Origin: 62-47 sp044463945
Lineage (GTDB): Bacteria > Pseudomonadota > Alphaproteobacteria > Rhizobiales > Xanthobacteraceae
Assembly (NCBI GenBank): GCA_044463945.1
Contig: JBIQLW010000015.1
Span: 1 to 64,000 of the forward strand
Direction of reading: 5' to 3'
DNA length: 64,000 nucleotides
Below are positions 1 to 8,779 of this stretch, piece by piece. A program made the translations under genes and the position numbers. Positions within the stretch are counted from its first letter, which is position 1. Every line of letters starts with the position of its first letter. A model generated the notes under the pieces. The model did no database searches. It saw only the letters and a list, made by a program, of their open reading frames with translations, and was not told the DNA's origin.

Positions 1-196
1 GCGGCGACACGACAAGTCCCATGCCGGGCCGGACGATGGCGGGGATCTGGTAGCAGAGCGACTTTCCGCCCCCCGTCGGCATCAGCACGAAGGCGTTGTT
101 GCCGCCAATAACATGCGCGATGATGCGCGCCTGCGGCCCCCTGAACGCATCATAGCCGTAGACGGTCTTGAGGATTTCGAGGGCGGTGACGGTCAT
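1..196 (-). CDS. recQ: RecQ-type ATP-dependent DNA helicase, N-terminal fragment (cut by window edge)
   Basis: Only the first 65 codons lie in the window. They begin MTVTALEILK and contain the RecQ-style Q motif (FRGPQ, residues 18-22) and the Walker A motif MPTGGGKS (39-46), followed by LCYQIPAI, the hallmark start of helicase motif I in RecQ. RecQ is a 3'-5' SF2 helicase that unwinds recombination and fork intermediates. The ATG at 194-196 is the natural start because the Q motif falls at the usual distance from it. It is transcribed away from the nuclease-helicase fusion at 562, across a 365-bp spacer. Zinc and HRDC domains cannot be checked because the gene leaves the window. Confidence 0.88.
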   Translation of the reverse strand, partial: MTVTALEILKTVYGYDAFRGPQARIIAHVIGGNNAFVLMPTGGGKSLCYQIPAIVRPGMGLVVSP

Positions 197-251
197 CGGC
201 GTTGGCGTGGGGAATCGTGGAAGCATCCTTCATAGCAGCTTCGCCGTGATT

Positions 252-269
252 GTGACCCTTGAAGGTCAC
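252..269. promoter_or_regulatory. Perfect dyad GTGACC-N6-GGTCAC
   Basis: Two perfect 6-bp arms separated by 6 bases, about 56 bp upstream of the recQ start codon. With the second dyad at 309-326 it shares a GACC...GGTC core. It may be an operator for a dimeric regulator; no family is assigned. Confidence 0.3.
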
Positions 270-308
270 CAATGGGGAAGAGCAGAGGTTCGGGCATGTC
301 GCATAAGG

Positions 309-326
309 GGACCACGGAATTGGTCC
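309..326. promoter_or_regulatory. Perfect dyad GGACCA-N6-TGGTCC
   Basis: Two perfect 6-bp arms with a 6-base spacer, centre to centre 57 bp from the first dyad. Its position between two divergent DNA-repair helicase genes would suit shared regulation, but this is inferred from symmetry alone. Confidence 0.3.
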
Positions 327-561
327 GAACTCCCCCGCCCGTGTTCCGACTTCAGTTTTCTCGCCCAGCCGTCGATTTTCGGGGAACTGGCGAATAGCCC
401 CGGTCACGCATGACAAGAGTTGCACCGGCTGCCACAATCGCACCGCTTAGAATGTTGTGATTTACGCACTTTCCTCATGAGCCGTCCCTGTTTCCGCCAG
501 CTATCAAGGTGATATCGGGTTGGGGGACCGCATACCGTCCGCAAGATGATGGCGTCGTATC

Positions 562-3500
562 ATGACTTTCCACGCCGACCTGCACATCCACTCGAAATAT
601 TCCCGCGCCACCAGCCGGGATCTCGACCTGGAGCGCCTGTTCTGGTGGGCGGCGCGCAAGGGCGTGCGGGTGGTCGGCACCGGCGACTGCGTGCATCCGG
701 TGTGGCTCGCCGAGATCAAGGACAAGCTGGTGGCCGAGGGCAACGGGCTCTTTCGCCTCCGGCCCGAAATCGAGGCAGCGCTGTGGGAGACGCTGCCGCC
801 CGTCTGCCGGCGGCCGGTCTCCTTCATGCTCTGCACCGAGATTTCCACCATCTACAAGAAGGGCGACAAGACCCGGAAGATCCACCACCTGATCTATACG
901 GCCGATCTCGATGCCACCGACCGGCTGGCGGCAGCGCTGGCGCGCATCGGCAACATCGCCTCGGACGGCCGCCCGATCCTCGGCCTCGACTCGCGCGACC
1001 TCCTGGAGATCGCGCTGCAATCCGGGCCGGAGTCCTATCTCGTCCCCGCTCATATCTGGACGCCGTGGTTCGCCGCGCTCGGCTCGCAATCGGGCTTCGA
1101 TTCCATCGAGGAATGCTACGGCGATCTTGCCGGGCACATCTTCGCGGTGGAGACGGGCCTGTCGTCCGATCCGGCGATGAACTGGCGCATCTCCGCACTC
1201 GACCGCTTCCGCCTCACCTCCAATTCGGACGCCCATTCGCCCGGCAAGGTCGGCCGCGAGGCGACGCGCTTTTCCTGCGAGCCGGACTATTTTGCGATTC
1301 GGCACGCGCTGGAAACCGGCGAGGGCTATGTCGGCACGGTCGAATTCTTCCCCGAGGAAGGCAAGTATCACATGGACGGGCACCGCGCCTGCGGGGTGCG
1401 GCTCGACCCGAAGGACACTATCGCGCTTGCCGGCCGGTGCCCGGTTTGCGGGCGGCCCGTTACCATCGGCGTGGCGCACCGCGTGGAGGCGCTCGCAGAC
1501 CGCAGCGAGGCCGTGCCGCCGGCAACGGCGGGCGTGGTGTCGAGCCTCGTGCCGCTACCGGAAATCCTTTCGGAGATCGTCGGCAGCGGCGTCGCCTCGA
1601 AAGCCGTGTCGCACACCTATGACCGCACGATCGCCGCGCTGGGGCCGGAGCTTGCCTTGCTGGAGGACCTGCCAGCCGAGGATGTGGCGAAGGTGCATCC
1701 GCTGCTCGGCGAGGCGGTGACGCGGCTACGCTCCGGCGAGGTCATCCGGCAGGCCGGCTATGACGGGGAATATGGCGTCGTCCGGCTGTTTCAGGATGGC
1801 GAACTGGATCGCCTCGCGGGAAACCGGATGCTGTTCGATGCGCCACTGTTCAGCCGCGCGCGCCGGGCAAAGATCAAGGCGAAGGAGGAGACGCCAGAGG
1901 ATGCGCCGGCATCCCCCGAAGCTCCTGCCATGCAGCCATCGGGCCGTCATGGCATTCTCGCCGGTCTCGACCCGGATCAGGCGCGCGCCGCGGAGGCCGT
2001 CGATGGGCCGCTGATGGTGATCGCGGGACCCGGCTCCGGCAAGACGCGCATGCTCACCCACCGCATCGCCCATCTGGTGCTGGAACGCGGCGTGCCGGCC
2101 GGCGCGTGCCTCGCCGTCACCTTCACACGCAAGGCGACGGAGGAATTGCGCACCCGGCTCGCGGGGCTTCTCGGCGAGAAGGCGGACGCCGTGGCGGTGC
2201 ACAGCTTCCATTCGCTGGGCCTCGCGATCCTGCGCGCCCAGGCCGACCGCGCCGGCCTTGGCGCCGACTTCCGCATCGCCAGCGAGGCGGAGCGCATGGC
2301 GGCGCTGGCCGAGGCGCTTGGCGTCAGCGAGACGCGCGCCGCCCGCCTCATCAAGGCCGTCTCGGTGCTCAAGCGCAGCGGCGCGAAAGGCGCGGACGAG
2401 GAAGCGGAGGCGCACGCCGTCATCGACCGGATCGGACGCGCACGGGGATGGGTCGATTTCGACGATCTCGTTCTGTTGTCGGCCGATCTTCTGGAGACGG
2501 ACGTGACGATCGCCGCCGCATGGCGGGCGCGCTTCCCGCACATCGTCGCCGACGAGTTTCAGGACGTGGACGAGCAACAATATCGCCTGCTGAAGCTGCT
2601 GAGCGGGGACGGCGGTAATCTCTGCGTCATCGGCGATCCCGATCAGGCGATCTACGGCTTTCGCGGCGCGGACGCCGCCTGCTTCGCGCGCCTCAGTCAG
2701 GACTTCCCTACCATCCCGACCCTTCGACTCACGCGTAACTACCGCTCGGCCGGCACCATCGTGAAAGCTGCCGCGGGCTTCATCGGCGCGCCCTCGGCAG
2801 GTGCGACCCGTCCGATGGGTGAGCCGATCGTCACCCATGCGGCGGCAAACGAAGCGGCGGAAGCGGACTTTGTCGCGGGAGCAATCGAGCACCTGCTCGG
2901 CGGCCACGATCTCCTTGCAGCCAATCGCAAAGGAGACAACGCCGGCCGGCCGCTCGGCTTCGCCGATTGCGCCGTGCTCTACCGCACCGATGCGCAGGCG
3001 GCGGCGCTCAGGGCTGCCTTCGACCGCGCCGGCATTCCGTTCATGAAAAGCTCGCCCGCTCCCATCGCTGGCCATCCGGGCGTGATGGCGATCCTCGACG
3101 GGCTGGACGCGACCGATGGGACGAACCTCGCCGCGCGCATCGGGCAGGCGGCGGAAAACGCCCGCAAGGCTGAGAAGGCCGAGGCCGTCGCGCTGGCCGA
3201 GGCCAGAGGCTGGCTCACCGCGCTTGCCGCCTCGGATCAGGTAGCCGGCGATCCGGCCCGGCTCACGGAGGCGGTGGCCCTGTCCACCGAGGCCGATTTC
3301 CGCGATACGCGCGCCGACCGCGTCTCGCTCCTGACCATGCACGCGGCCAAGGGTCTGGAATTTCCAGTCGTGTTCGTGGTGGGCATGGAAGCGGGTCTGG
3401 TGCCGTTTTCATGGGGAGCCACAACACCGGAGGAGGACACGACGCAGGCCGAGGAGCGGCGGCTGTTCTACGTCGCCATGACGCGCGCCAGGGACAGGCT

Positions 3501-3654
3501 GTTCCTGACCCGCGCCATCGAGCGGTTCTGGCGCGGCACGGTGCGCGCGCTGCCGCCGTCGCCTTTCCTCGACGAGATCGCCGCAGACCTGACGGTCAGC
3601 GACGTCGCTGGCGCGCGGAAGCGCAGGCAGACACTGCAACTCAACCTGTTTTGA
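562..3654 (+). CDS. Endonuclease Q-like PHP nuclease fused to UvrD/Rep-type SF1 helicase
   Basis: 1030 aa in two halves. Residues 1 to about 400 resemble endonuclease Q (TIGR00375): PHP metal motif with H8 and H10 (DLHIHS), a later NSDAH motif (221-225), and a zinc-finger-like C277...C293-x2-C296 followed by HRVEALAD. EndoQ nicks DNA 5' of deaminated bases. Residues about 470-1030 are a complete SF1A helicase: Walker A AGPGSGKT (488-495), Walker B DEFQD (664-668), GDPDQAIYGFRG, an NYRS motif, TMHAAKGLEF and motif VI YVAMTRARDR (from 970). All helicase motifs are intact, so it should be an active ATPase. A single protein could nick at a lesion and load the motor. The ATG at 562 puts the PHP motif at the very N terminus; no strong ribosome-binding site is visible. 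Confidence 0.85.
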   Translation: MTFHADLHIHSKYSRATSRDLDLERLFWWAARKGVRVVGTGDCVHPVWLAEIKDKLVAEGNGLFRLRPEIEAALWETLPPVCRRPVSFMLCTEISTIYKKGDKTRKIHHLIYTADLDATDRLAAALARIGNIASDGRPILGLDSRDLLEIALQSGPESYLVPAHIWTPWFAALGSQSGFDSIEECYGDLAGHIFAVETGLSSDPAMNWRISALDRFRLTSNSDAHSPGKVGREATRFSCEPDYFAIRHALETGEGYVGTVEFFPEEGKYHMDGHRACGVRLDPKDTIALAGRCPVCGRPVTIGVAHRVEALADRSEAVPPATAGVVSSLVPLPEILSEIVGSGVASKAVSHTYDRTIAALGPELALLEDLPAEDVAKVHPLLGEAVTRLRSGEVIRQAGYDGEYGVVRLFQDGELDRLAGNRMLFDAPLFSRARRAKIKAKEETPEDAPASPEAPAMQPSGRHGILAGLDPDQARAAEAVDGPLMVIAGPGSGKTRMLTHRIAHLVLERGVPAGACLAVTFTRKATEELRTRLAGLLGEKADAVAVHSFHSLGLAILRAQADRAGLGADFRIASEAERMAALAEALGVSETRAARLIKAVSVLKRSGAKGADEEAEAHAVIDRIGRARGWVDFDDLVLLSADLLETDVTIAAAWRARFPHIVADEFQDVDEQQYRLLKLLSGDGGNLCVIGDPDQAIYGFRGADAACFARLSQDFPTIPTLRLTRNYRSAGTIVKAAAGFIGAPSAGATRPMGEPIVTHAAANEAAEADFVAGAIEHLLGGHDLLAANRKGDNAGRPLGFADCAVLYRTDAQAAALRAAFDRAGIPFMKSSPAPIAGHPGVMAILDGLDATDGTNLAARIGQAAENARKAEKAEAVALAEARGWLTALAASDQVAGDPARLTEAVALSTEADFRDTRADRVSLLTMHAAKGLEFPVVFVVGMEAGLVPFSWGATTPEEDTTQAEERRLFYVAMTRARDRLFLTRAIERFWRGTVRALPPSPFLDEIAADLTVSDVAGARKRRQTLQLNLF

Positions 3655-3736
3655 AGCCGCCGCCGGGCTGGCGCTTGAGCGACACAGGCGGTCCATCCGC
3701 GGTCCCGTTGCGATCGCAAAGACGATGCGGGGGAGC

Positions 3737-4945
3737 TTATGCCGTGCCCACCGTCCAGACCGGAAACGGATCCTTCAAGCCACGCCATGCCTCGGGCGTG
3801 AAGTGCTGCGGATCGCCGACAAGACAATGGTCGAGCCGTTTGCGTATCGCCGCCTCGTCCATCGGATCGGTGCCGATGAAGACGAGTTCTTGCCGGCGGT
3901 CGCCCCAAACGGGATCGAGATAGGGCTTCATGCTCTCATGCCACGCCGGGTCGTCGGGCCAACGGCTCCTGGGAACGGCGGACCACCACAGCCCTCGCTT
4001 ACCCGTACGCACCATGGCCCCGGCCTGCGCGAGTTCGCCGACGAAGTGCGGGCGCGTCGCCAACCAGAAAAAACCCTTGGCGCGGATCACGCCGGGCCAG
4101 GATTCATTACAGAACCCTTGAAAACGCGCGGGATGAAAGGGCCGCCGCGAGCGATAAACGAAGGAGCGGACGCCATACTCCTCGGTCTCCGGGACGTGGT
4201 CGTTGAAGCCGTTGAGTTCCTTGAACCACAGCGGATGGCAATGCGCCTTCTCGAAGTCAAACAGTCCGGTCCGCAGTACATCGGAAAGCTCGACCCGGCC
4301 GAAATCCGTCTCGATCAATCGCGCGTCGGCATTGAGCGCGCGGATGATCTTGCGCGCGGCGTCACGCCGATCCGGCGTCGTCGCGGAGACCTTGTTGAGG
4401 ACAATGACATCGGCAAACTCGATCTGCTCGACCATCAGGTCCACGATCGAGCGCTCATCCTCGGGGCCGGCGACTTCGCCGCGGTCGCGGAGAAAATCGT
4501 GACTCGCATAGTCCGCAAGGAGATTCTGCGCGTCAACGACGGTGACCATGGTATCGAGACGGGCAACATCGGAAAGACTGTCCCCCTCCTCATCCCGGAA
4601 TTCAAACGTCGCCGCGACCGGCAACGGTTCCGCGATCCCGGTCGACTCGATCACAAGCGCATCGAACTTGCCGCTTTCCGCGAGATTGCGGACCGCGACC
4701 AGAAGATCGCCGCGCAAGGTGCAGCAGATGCAGCCATTGGTCATTTCGACGAGGGTTTCGTCCGTGCGCGTCAGGCCACCGTCCTGACGGACCAGTTCGG
4801 CGTCGATGTTGACCTCGCTCATGTCGTTGACGATCACCGCGATGCGGCGACCTTCCCGATTGGCAAGCATCCGATTGAGCAGCGTGGTTTTGCCGGCGCC
4901 GAGAAAGCCGGACAGCACGGTCACAGGAAGACGAAGGTCGGTCAT
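3737..4945 (-). CDS. zigA: COG0523 (CobW/ZigA-type) GTP-dependent metallochaperone
   Basis: 402 aa. G3E-family P-loop GTPase with Walker A GFLGAGKTT (13-21), the zinc-binding motif CICC (72-75) after EMTNG, the ESTGIAEP switch segment and an NKVS base-recognition motif. The C-terminal CobW_C domain covers roughly the last third. Zur-controlled members of this family deliver zinc to client proteins under zinc starvation. The open frame extends to 5023, but that would run through the Zur box; the ATG at 4945, 28 nt from the box, gives the family-standard N terminus. No Shine-Dalgarno is visible there. It is divergent from zur. The family also contains cobalt chaperones, but the Zur box argues for zinc. 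Confidence 0.9.
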   Translation of the reverse strand: MTDLRLPVTVLSGFLGAGKTTLLNRMLANREGRRIAVIVNDMSEVNIDAELVRQDGGLTRTDETLVEMTNGCICCTLRGDLLVAVRNLAESGKFDALVIESTGIAEPLPVAATFEFRDEEGDSLSDVARLDTMVTVVDAQNLLADYASHDFLRDRGEVAGPEDERSIVDLMVEQIEFADVIVLNKVSATTPDRRDAARKIIRALNADARLIETDFGRVELSDVLRTGLFDFEKAHCHPLWFKELNGFNDHVPETEEYGVRSFVYRSRRPFHPARFQGFCNESWPGVIRAKGFFWLATRPHFVGELAQAGAMVRTGKRGLWWSAVPRSRWPDDPAWHESMKPYLDPVWGDRRQELVFIGTDPMDEAAIRKRLDHCLVGDPQHFTPEAWRGLKDPFPVWTVGTA

Positions 4946-4973
4946 TGGCACACGATCGATGATGACTTGATGA

Positions 4974-4993
4974 TGTAATGTTATAACATTACA
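4974..4993. promoter_or_regulatory. Zur box (perfect 20-bp palindrome) shared by zigA and zur
   Basis: The sequence TGTAATGTTATAACATTACA is a perfect palindrome and matches the Zur operator type of alphaproteobacteria. TATAAC, a plausible -10 hexamer, lies inside it on both strands, so one bound Zur dimer could block both divergent promoters. It lies 28 nt from the zigA ATG and 57 nt from the zur ATG. Confidence 0.9.
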
Positions 4994-5050
4994 TTTGAGC
5001 GATGCAAGTCCCCGGCTAGCCATAACGCGGGAGATTCACAGGAGGCGGCG

Positions 5051-5494
5051 ATGGGTAAAATGCGACAGAGGAAAGCGAGGGAGGCGGTCGGGAGCAACGA
5101 CGCCACGGTGCTGCGGGTGCTCCGCTCCGCAACGTCCCCGATGACCGCCTACCAAATCCTCGCCGCGGCGCGCTCGGAGCAGATCGCCGCCGCAACGACG
5201 GTTTATCGTTCACTTGCCCGGCTGACGAAGAACGGCGTCGCGCACCGGCTGGAATCGATGAACGCCTACGTCGCGTGCAGCGATTGCGGGCATCATCACG
5301 GTCCGGTGGTCTTCGCCATCTGCCGGGATTGCGGACGTGTCGATGAACTGTCCGACAGGGATGCGGTCGAGCGTCTGACGGTCGATGCGCATCGCCTGGG
5401 ATTTACCGTCGATACTGCGATGATCGAACTCTCCGGCCGATGCGCCTCATGTATCGGAGGCACGCAGCCGGATGTCAGCCGGCCCGGAACGTGA
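5051..5494 (+). CDS. zur: Fur-family zinc uptake regulator Zur
   Basis: 147 aa. A winged-helix domain occupies about residues 20-66 (TAYQIL, TTVYRSLARL). The Fur-family metal sites follow: CSDC (76-79), HHH (81-83), CRDC (91-94) and the C-terminal CASC (131-134), the two CxxC pairs forming the usual structural zinc site. With zinc bound, Zur represses uptake and scavenging genes. GGAGG sits 5 nt before the ATG. Its own promoter overlaps the Zur box, so autorepression is expected, together with zigA and probably the NicO locus near 23 kb. Fur rather than Zur is possible by sequence alone; the neighbouring zigA and the operator support Zur. Confidence 0.92.
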   Translation: MGKMRQRKAREAVGSNDATVLRVLRSATSPMTAYQILAAARSEQIAAATTVYRSLARLTKNGVAHRLESMNAYVACSDCGHHHGPVVFAICRDCGRVDELSDRDAVERLTVDAHRLGFTVDTAMIELSGRCASCIGGTQPDVSRPGT

Positions 5495-5539
5495 GTCATC
5501 CCTTGCTCAATCGGCGCGGGGACGACAGTCACCGGAGGT

Positions 5540-6313
5540 TCAGCGCGCCTGCATCCGCGCGCCGGCGTCGATGCTGATCGTCGTGGCGTTGAGGTAGGCA
5601 TTCTCGGCGATATGCCTGACGAGGCCCGCGAACTCCTCCGGCTGTCCCATCCGGTTCGGATACAGGATCATGCGGTCCACGATCGACTGCGACACCTTTG
5701 GCGGCATCCCGGCCACCATGCCGGTGTCGAACAGGCCCGGCGCGATCGACACCACGCGGATGCCGTATTCTGCGAGGTCACGCGCCACCGGCAGCGTGAG
5801 GCCGATGACGCCGGCCTTGCTGGCGCTGTAAGCCGCCTGCCCCACCTGCCCCTGCGACGCCGCGCCGGAGGCGGTGTTGACGATGACGCCACGCTCGCCG
5901 CTCGCACCCTCAGGCGCGTTGCGGGTCATCGCCAGCGCCGCGAAGCGGATGATGTTGAAGGTGCCGGTCAGATTGATGCCGATCACCTTGTTCCAGGTCG
6001 CCAGCGGAAACGGCTGCCCCTTCGATACGGTCTTGGCGGCGTCGGCGACACCGGCGCAGTTGACCGCGATATGAACCGCGCCGAAAGCTTCGACCGCCGC
6101 ATCGACAGCGGCGCCGACGCTGGCTTCATCGGCGACATCGACCACGCGACCGAGCGCGTCGCCGCCCAGTTCACGGCGGACATCGGCCAGCCGCGCCTCA
6201 TCGCGGTCAAAGGCGGCAATACGCACGCCCGCCTTCGCCAGGGCCACGCACGAGGCCCGGCCCAGACCCGACGCCGCGCCCGTCACGATCGCGACTTTTC
6301 CGTCCAGTTGCAT
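5540..6313 (-). CDS. SDR-family 3-hydroxyacyl-CoA dehydrogenase (HSD10-like)
   Basis: 257 aa classical short-chain dehydrogenase. NAD-binding TGAASGLG near the N terminus, NCAG motif, catalytic Ser in NTASGAAS, and YSASK with the catalytic Tyr and Lys. The NAD-type acidic residue is present in AAFDRDE. The overall pattern is like type II 3-hydroxyacyl-CoA dehydrogenase (17beta-HSD10), which oxidises 3-hydroxyacyl-CoA, including branched ones. It ends 45 bp from the convergent zur and follows the thiolase gene with a 23-bp gap, so it is the last gene of a three-gene minus-strand operon: CoA transferase, thiolase, SDR. Exact substrate unknown. Confidence 0.82.
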   Translation of the reverse strand: MQLDGKVAIVTGAASGLGRASCVALAKAGVRIAAFDRDEARLADVRRELGGDALGRVVDVADEASVGAAVDAAVEAFGAVHIAVNCAGVADAAKTVSKGQPFPLATWNKVIGINLTGTFNIIRFAALAMTRNAPEGASGERGVIVNTASGAASQGQVGQAAYSASKAGVIGLTLPVARDLAEYGIRVVSIAPGLFDTGMVAGMPPKVSQSIVDRMILYPNRMGQPEEFAGLVRHIAENAYLNATTISIDAGARMQAR

Positions 6314-6336
6314 GAGCGTCTTCCTCTTTTTGTGCC

Positions 6337-7575
6337 CTAGCGGCCAAGGATGGTGATGCAGGCGACCGCTTCCTCGATGCCTTGCAGGCCGCCGCCGTTT
6401 TCGGCCAGCGCGATGCGCGCGCCCTCGACCTGCCGCGCACCCGCTTCGCCGCGCAGTTGCGCCACCAGTTCGTGAACCTGCCCGATGCCGGTCGCGCCGA
6501 CGGGATGTCCCTTGGACTCGAGCCCGCCGGACGGATTGACCGGGATGCGTCCGCCAAGCGACGTGTCGCCGCGCTCGGATACAACGCCGCCTTCGCCGAA
6601 ATCGCAGAAGCCGAGATTCTCGATCTGGATGATCTCGCCCATCGCGGTTGCGTCGTGTACCTCGGCGACGGAGACATCCTCGGGGCCGATGCCGGCCCTG
6701 TCATACGCCTTCTTCGCCGCCAGCGCGGTGCAATGTCGTTCGACCTCGGCAGGATCGCGATCGCTGCCGGTCTGGATCACCGAGGCCAGCACACGGATCG
6801 CCCGCGTCTCGTCAACGCCAAGCCGCTTCAGTCCCGCCTTGGTGACGAGGATCGCCGCCGCCGCGCCGTCGGAGATCGGCGAGCACATCGGCAGCGTCAG
6901 CGGATAGGTGATCGGCGGCGCGCTCAGCACCTCGTCCACCGAATAGGCATTGCGAAATTGCGACAGCGGATTCTCCACCGAATGCCGATGGTTCTTCGCC
7001 GCCACCGCCGCCAGCTGGCGCTGCGTGGTGCCGAACCGCTTCATGTGCTGGCGTGAGAATGCGGCGTAGACATCCATGAACACGCTGTAGGGCTTGTCCG
7101 AGGTGGTGCCGTCCGGCACCTCGACGCCCTCGCCGAGCTTGAGCAGGCGCTCGCGGATTTCGTCGTCACGGCTGACATCCCACGCGCTGTCGAACGCCTC
7201 GAACATCAGCTTGCGATCGGTGGAGAACATCTTTTCGGCGCCGAGCGCCAGCGCGACATCGCCCTCGCCCGCCTTGAGGAAGGTCACCGCCAGGTTGAAC
7301 GCGGTGCTGCCGCTGGCGCAGGCATTCTCGACGTTCACCACCGGGATGCCGCCGATGCCCATCTCGCGCAGCAGGATCTCGCCGCGGATCATGTGCTGGC
7401 GTTCCATGTGGCCTTGCGAGGCATTGGCGAAGAACGCCCCCTCGATATCGGTCTTCCGCAACCCGGCATCGTTCAGCGCGGCATCCACCGCGGTGCGCGA
7501 CAGCGTTTTCATGTCGGTATCGAGCATACGCCCGAACGGGGTCATGCCAACGCCGATCACATAGATGTCGTCCAT
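6337..7575 (-). CDS. Thiolase / acetyl-CoA C-acyltransferase (SCP2-like)
   Basis: 412 aa. The N-terminal thiolase motif VENACASGS carries the nucleophilic Cys; the C-terminal half has SKGHPVGATG with the catalytic His, and the end has ENGGG, typical of SCP2-type thiolases, which lack the second active-site Cys of classical FadA. It would cleave 3-ketoacyl-CoA in the final step of beta-oxidation, or perform the reverse condensation. It starts 34 bp after the CoA-transferase gene. SCP2-type members act on branched or unusual acyl groups, which fits the other unusual enzymes of this island. Confidence 0.85.
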   Translation of the reverse strand: MDDIYVIGVGMTPFGRMLDTDMKTLSRTAVDAALNDAGLRKTDIEGAFFANASQGHMERQHMIRGEILLREMGIGGIPVVNVENACASGSTAFNLAVTFLKAGEGDVALALGAEKMFSTDRKLMFEAFDSAWDVSRDDEIRERLLKLGEGVEVPDGTTSDKPYSVFMDVYAAFSRQHMKRFGTTQRQLAAVAAKNHRHSVENPLSQFRNAYSVDEVLSAPPITYPLTLPMCSPISDGAAAAILVTKAGLKRLGVDETRAIRVLASVIQTGSDRDPAEVERHCTALAAKKAYDRAGIGPEDVSVAEVHDATAMGEIIQIENLGFCDFGEGGVVSERGDTSLGGRIPVNPSGGLESKGHPVGATGIGQVHELVAQLRGEAGARQVEGARIALAENGGGLQGIEEAVACITILGR

Positions 7576-7609
7576 GGCGTCCTCCCTGGCGGGGCTGTCT
7601 CGTCCCCGC

Positions 7610-8722
7610 CTACTCGTCCTTCAGGTCCGGCAGCGCGCGCAGCACCTGCTCGGTATGTTCGCCGAGGCCGGGCACGCCGGAGCGCGGGCCGGGATGCTCC
7701 CCGGAAAAAATCAATGGCTGCGCCACATGATGGCGGCGCACGCCGTCGCTATCCGCCACCTCACGGAACAACCCGCGTGCGCGGAAATGCGGATCGGCGG
7801 TCACCTCTTCCAGCGAACTCACCGGCCCCCACGGAATGCCGGCGGCGTCGAGTCGTTCCGCCCATTCGTCGCGCGGGCGCGTCGCCAGCACCGCGGCGAC
7901 GTCGCACCGCAACGCCTCGCCGCGCGCGACCCGCTCGCTGCGATTGAAGCCCGCGGCATCGCGCATTCCAAGCAATTCGCACAGCGGCCGCCAGAACCAG
8001 TCTTCATGAGCAATCGACAGCGTGAGCAAACGGCCGTCCGCGCATTTGAAGACGCCATAGGCCGGCTCGGCCCCGATGTCGGCGAGCGGCGCGCCGTTCA
8101 TCACCGGCCCGAGCATGACCGACATCCACGAGACCAGACCATCGGTCATCGAGACGTCGACATATTTTCCCTTGCCGGTGCGCCCCCGCTCCAGCAGCGC
8201 AGCCAGCGTTCCGAGTGCGGCGAACATGCCGGAGGACAGATCGCCGACCGCAATGCTACCGGGATCCTCCACCGAGCCCTGCTCGGCATGACGATACAGG
8301 AATCCGGCGAGCGCCTGATATGAGATGTCGTGCGCGGGCCGGTCGCGATAAGGGCCGTCCTGCCCGAAGCCGGAGATCGAGACGTAAACCAGCCGCGGAT
8401 TGAGCGCCGCCATCGCCTCATAGCCGAAACCGAGGCGCGCCATGGTGCCGGGACGATAGCCCTCCATCAGCACATCGGCGGAGGCGACCAGCCGGCGCAG
8501 ATCACGCTTGCCCTCGCTGCTCTTGAGATCCAGCGCGACCGACTGCTTGCCGCGATTGAGCGCGGCATGGAACGGCGGAAACTGCCGCGCCGGATCACCG
8601 ACGCCGGGGCGCTCGACCAGGATCACCTCCGCGCCGAGGTCGCCCAGCAACAGCGTCGCATAAGGCCCCGGATATTGCTCGGCCAGACTGACCACCCGGA
8701 TTCCGGCAAGAGGAAGGCTCAT
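7610..8722 (-). CDS. Family III CoA-transferase (CaiB/BaiF type)
   Basis: 370 aa. Opens with the CaiB/BaiF pattern LAGIRVVSLAEQYPGPYAT, GDLGAEVILVERP and LDLKS; the expected catalytic Asp is in AVGDLSSG. These enzymes move CoA between carboxylates without ATP. It is first in the minus-strand operon with thiolase and SDR and diverges from the crotonase gene at 8832. Activation of the pathway acid at the expense of an acyl-CoA product, or racemase activity on an alpha-methylacyl-CoA, are the two main options for this fold. Confidence 0.83.
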   Translation of the reverse strand: MSLPLAGIRVVSLAEQYPGPYATLLLGDLGAEVILVERPGVGDPARQFPPFHAALNRGKQSVALDLKSSEGKRDLRRLVASADVLMEGYRPGTMARLGFGYEAMAALNPRLVYVSISGFGQDGPYRDRPAHDISYQALAGFLYRHAEQGSVEDPGSIAVGDLSSGMFAALGTLAALLERGRTGKGKYVDVSMTDGLVSWMSVMLGPVMNGAPLADIGAEPAYGVFKCADGRLLTLSIAHEDWFWRPLCELLGMRDAAGFNRSERVARGEALRCDVAAVLATRPRDEWAERLDAAGIPWGPVSSLEEVTADPHFRARGLFREVADSDGVRRHHVAQPLIFSGEHPGPRSGVPGLGEHTEQVLRALPDLKDE

Positions 8723-8779
8723 CTCGACACTCGTTCCCGCTGAGGGCTGAACTTGCTTTCGCCTCCACAGTCTGTAACA

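Larger units (their letters stand above)
197..561. other. Divergent intergenic region between recQ and the nuclease-helicase gene
   Basis: This 365-bp spacer has no convincing gene; the short open frames on both strands lack a ribosome-binding site and look non-coding. It holds two perfect dyads annotated separately (252-269 and 309-326). I looked for an alphaproteobacterial LexA box (GTTC-N7-GTTC or its complement) and did not find one. It presumably carries both promoters, which I cannot place. Confidence 0.5.

Noticed and set aside
197..561. LexA (SOS) box between the repair helicases
   Set aside because: No GTTC-N7-GTTC or complement is present.
475..1479. A minus-strand 334-codon frame opposite the EndoQ-like half
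   Set aside because: Shadow of the PHP domain, which has the real metal-binding motifs.
4946..5023. Upstream extension of zigA to an ATG at 5023
   Set aside because: It would translate the Zur box; the family N terminus begins at 4945.
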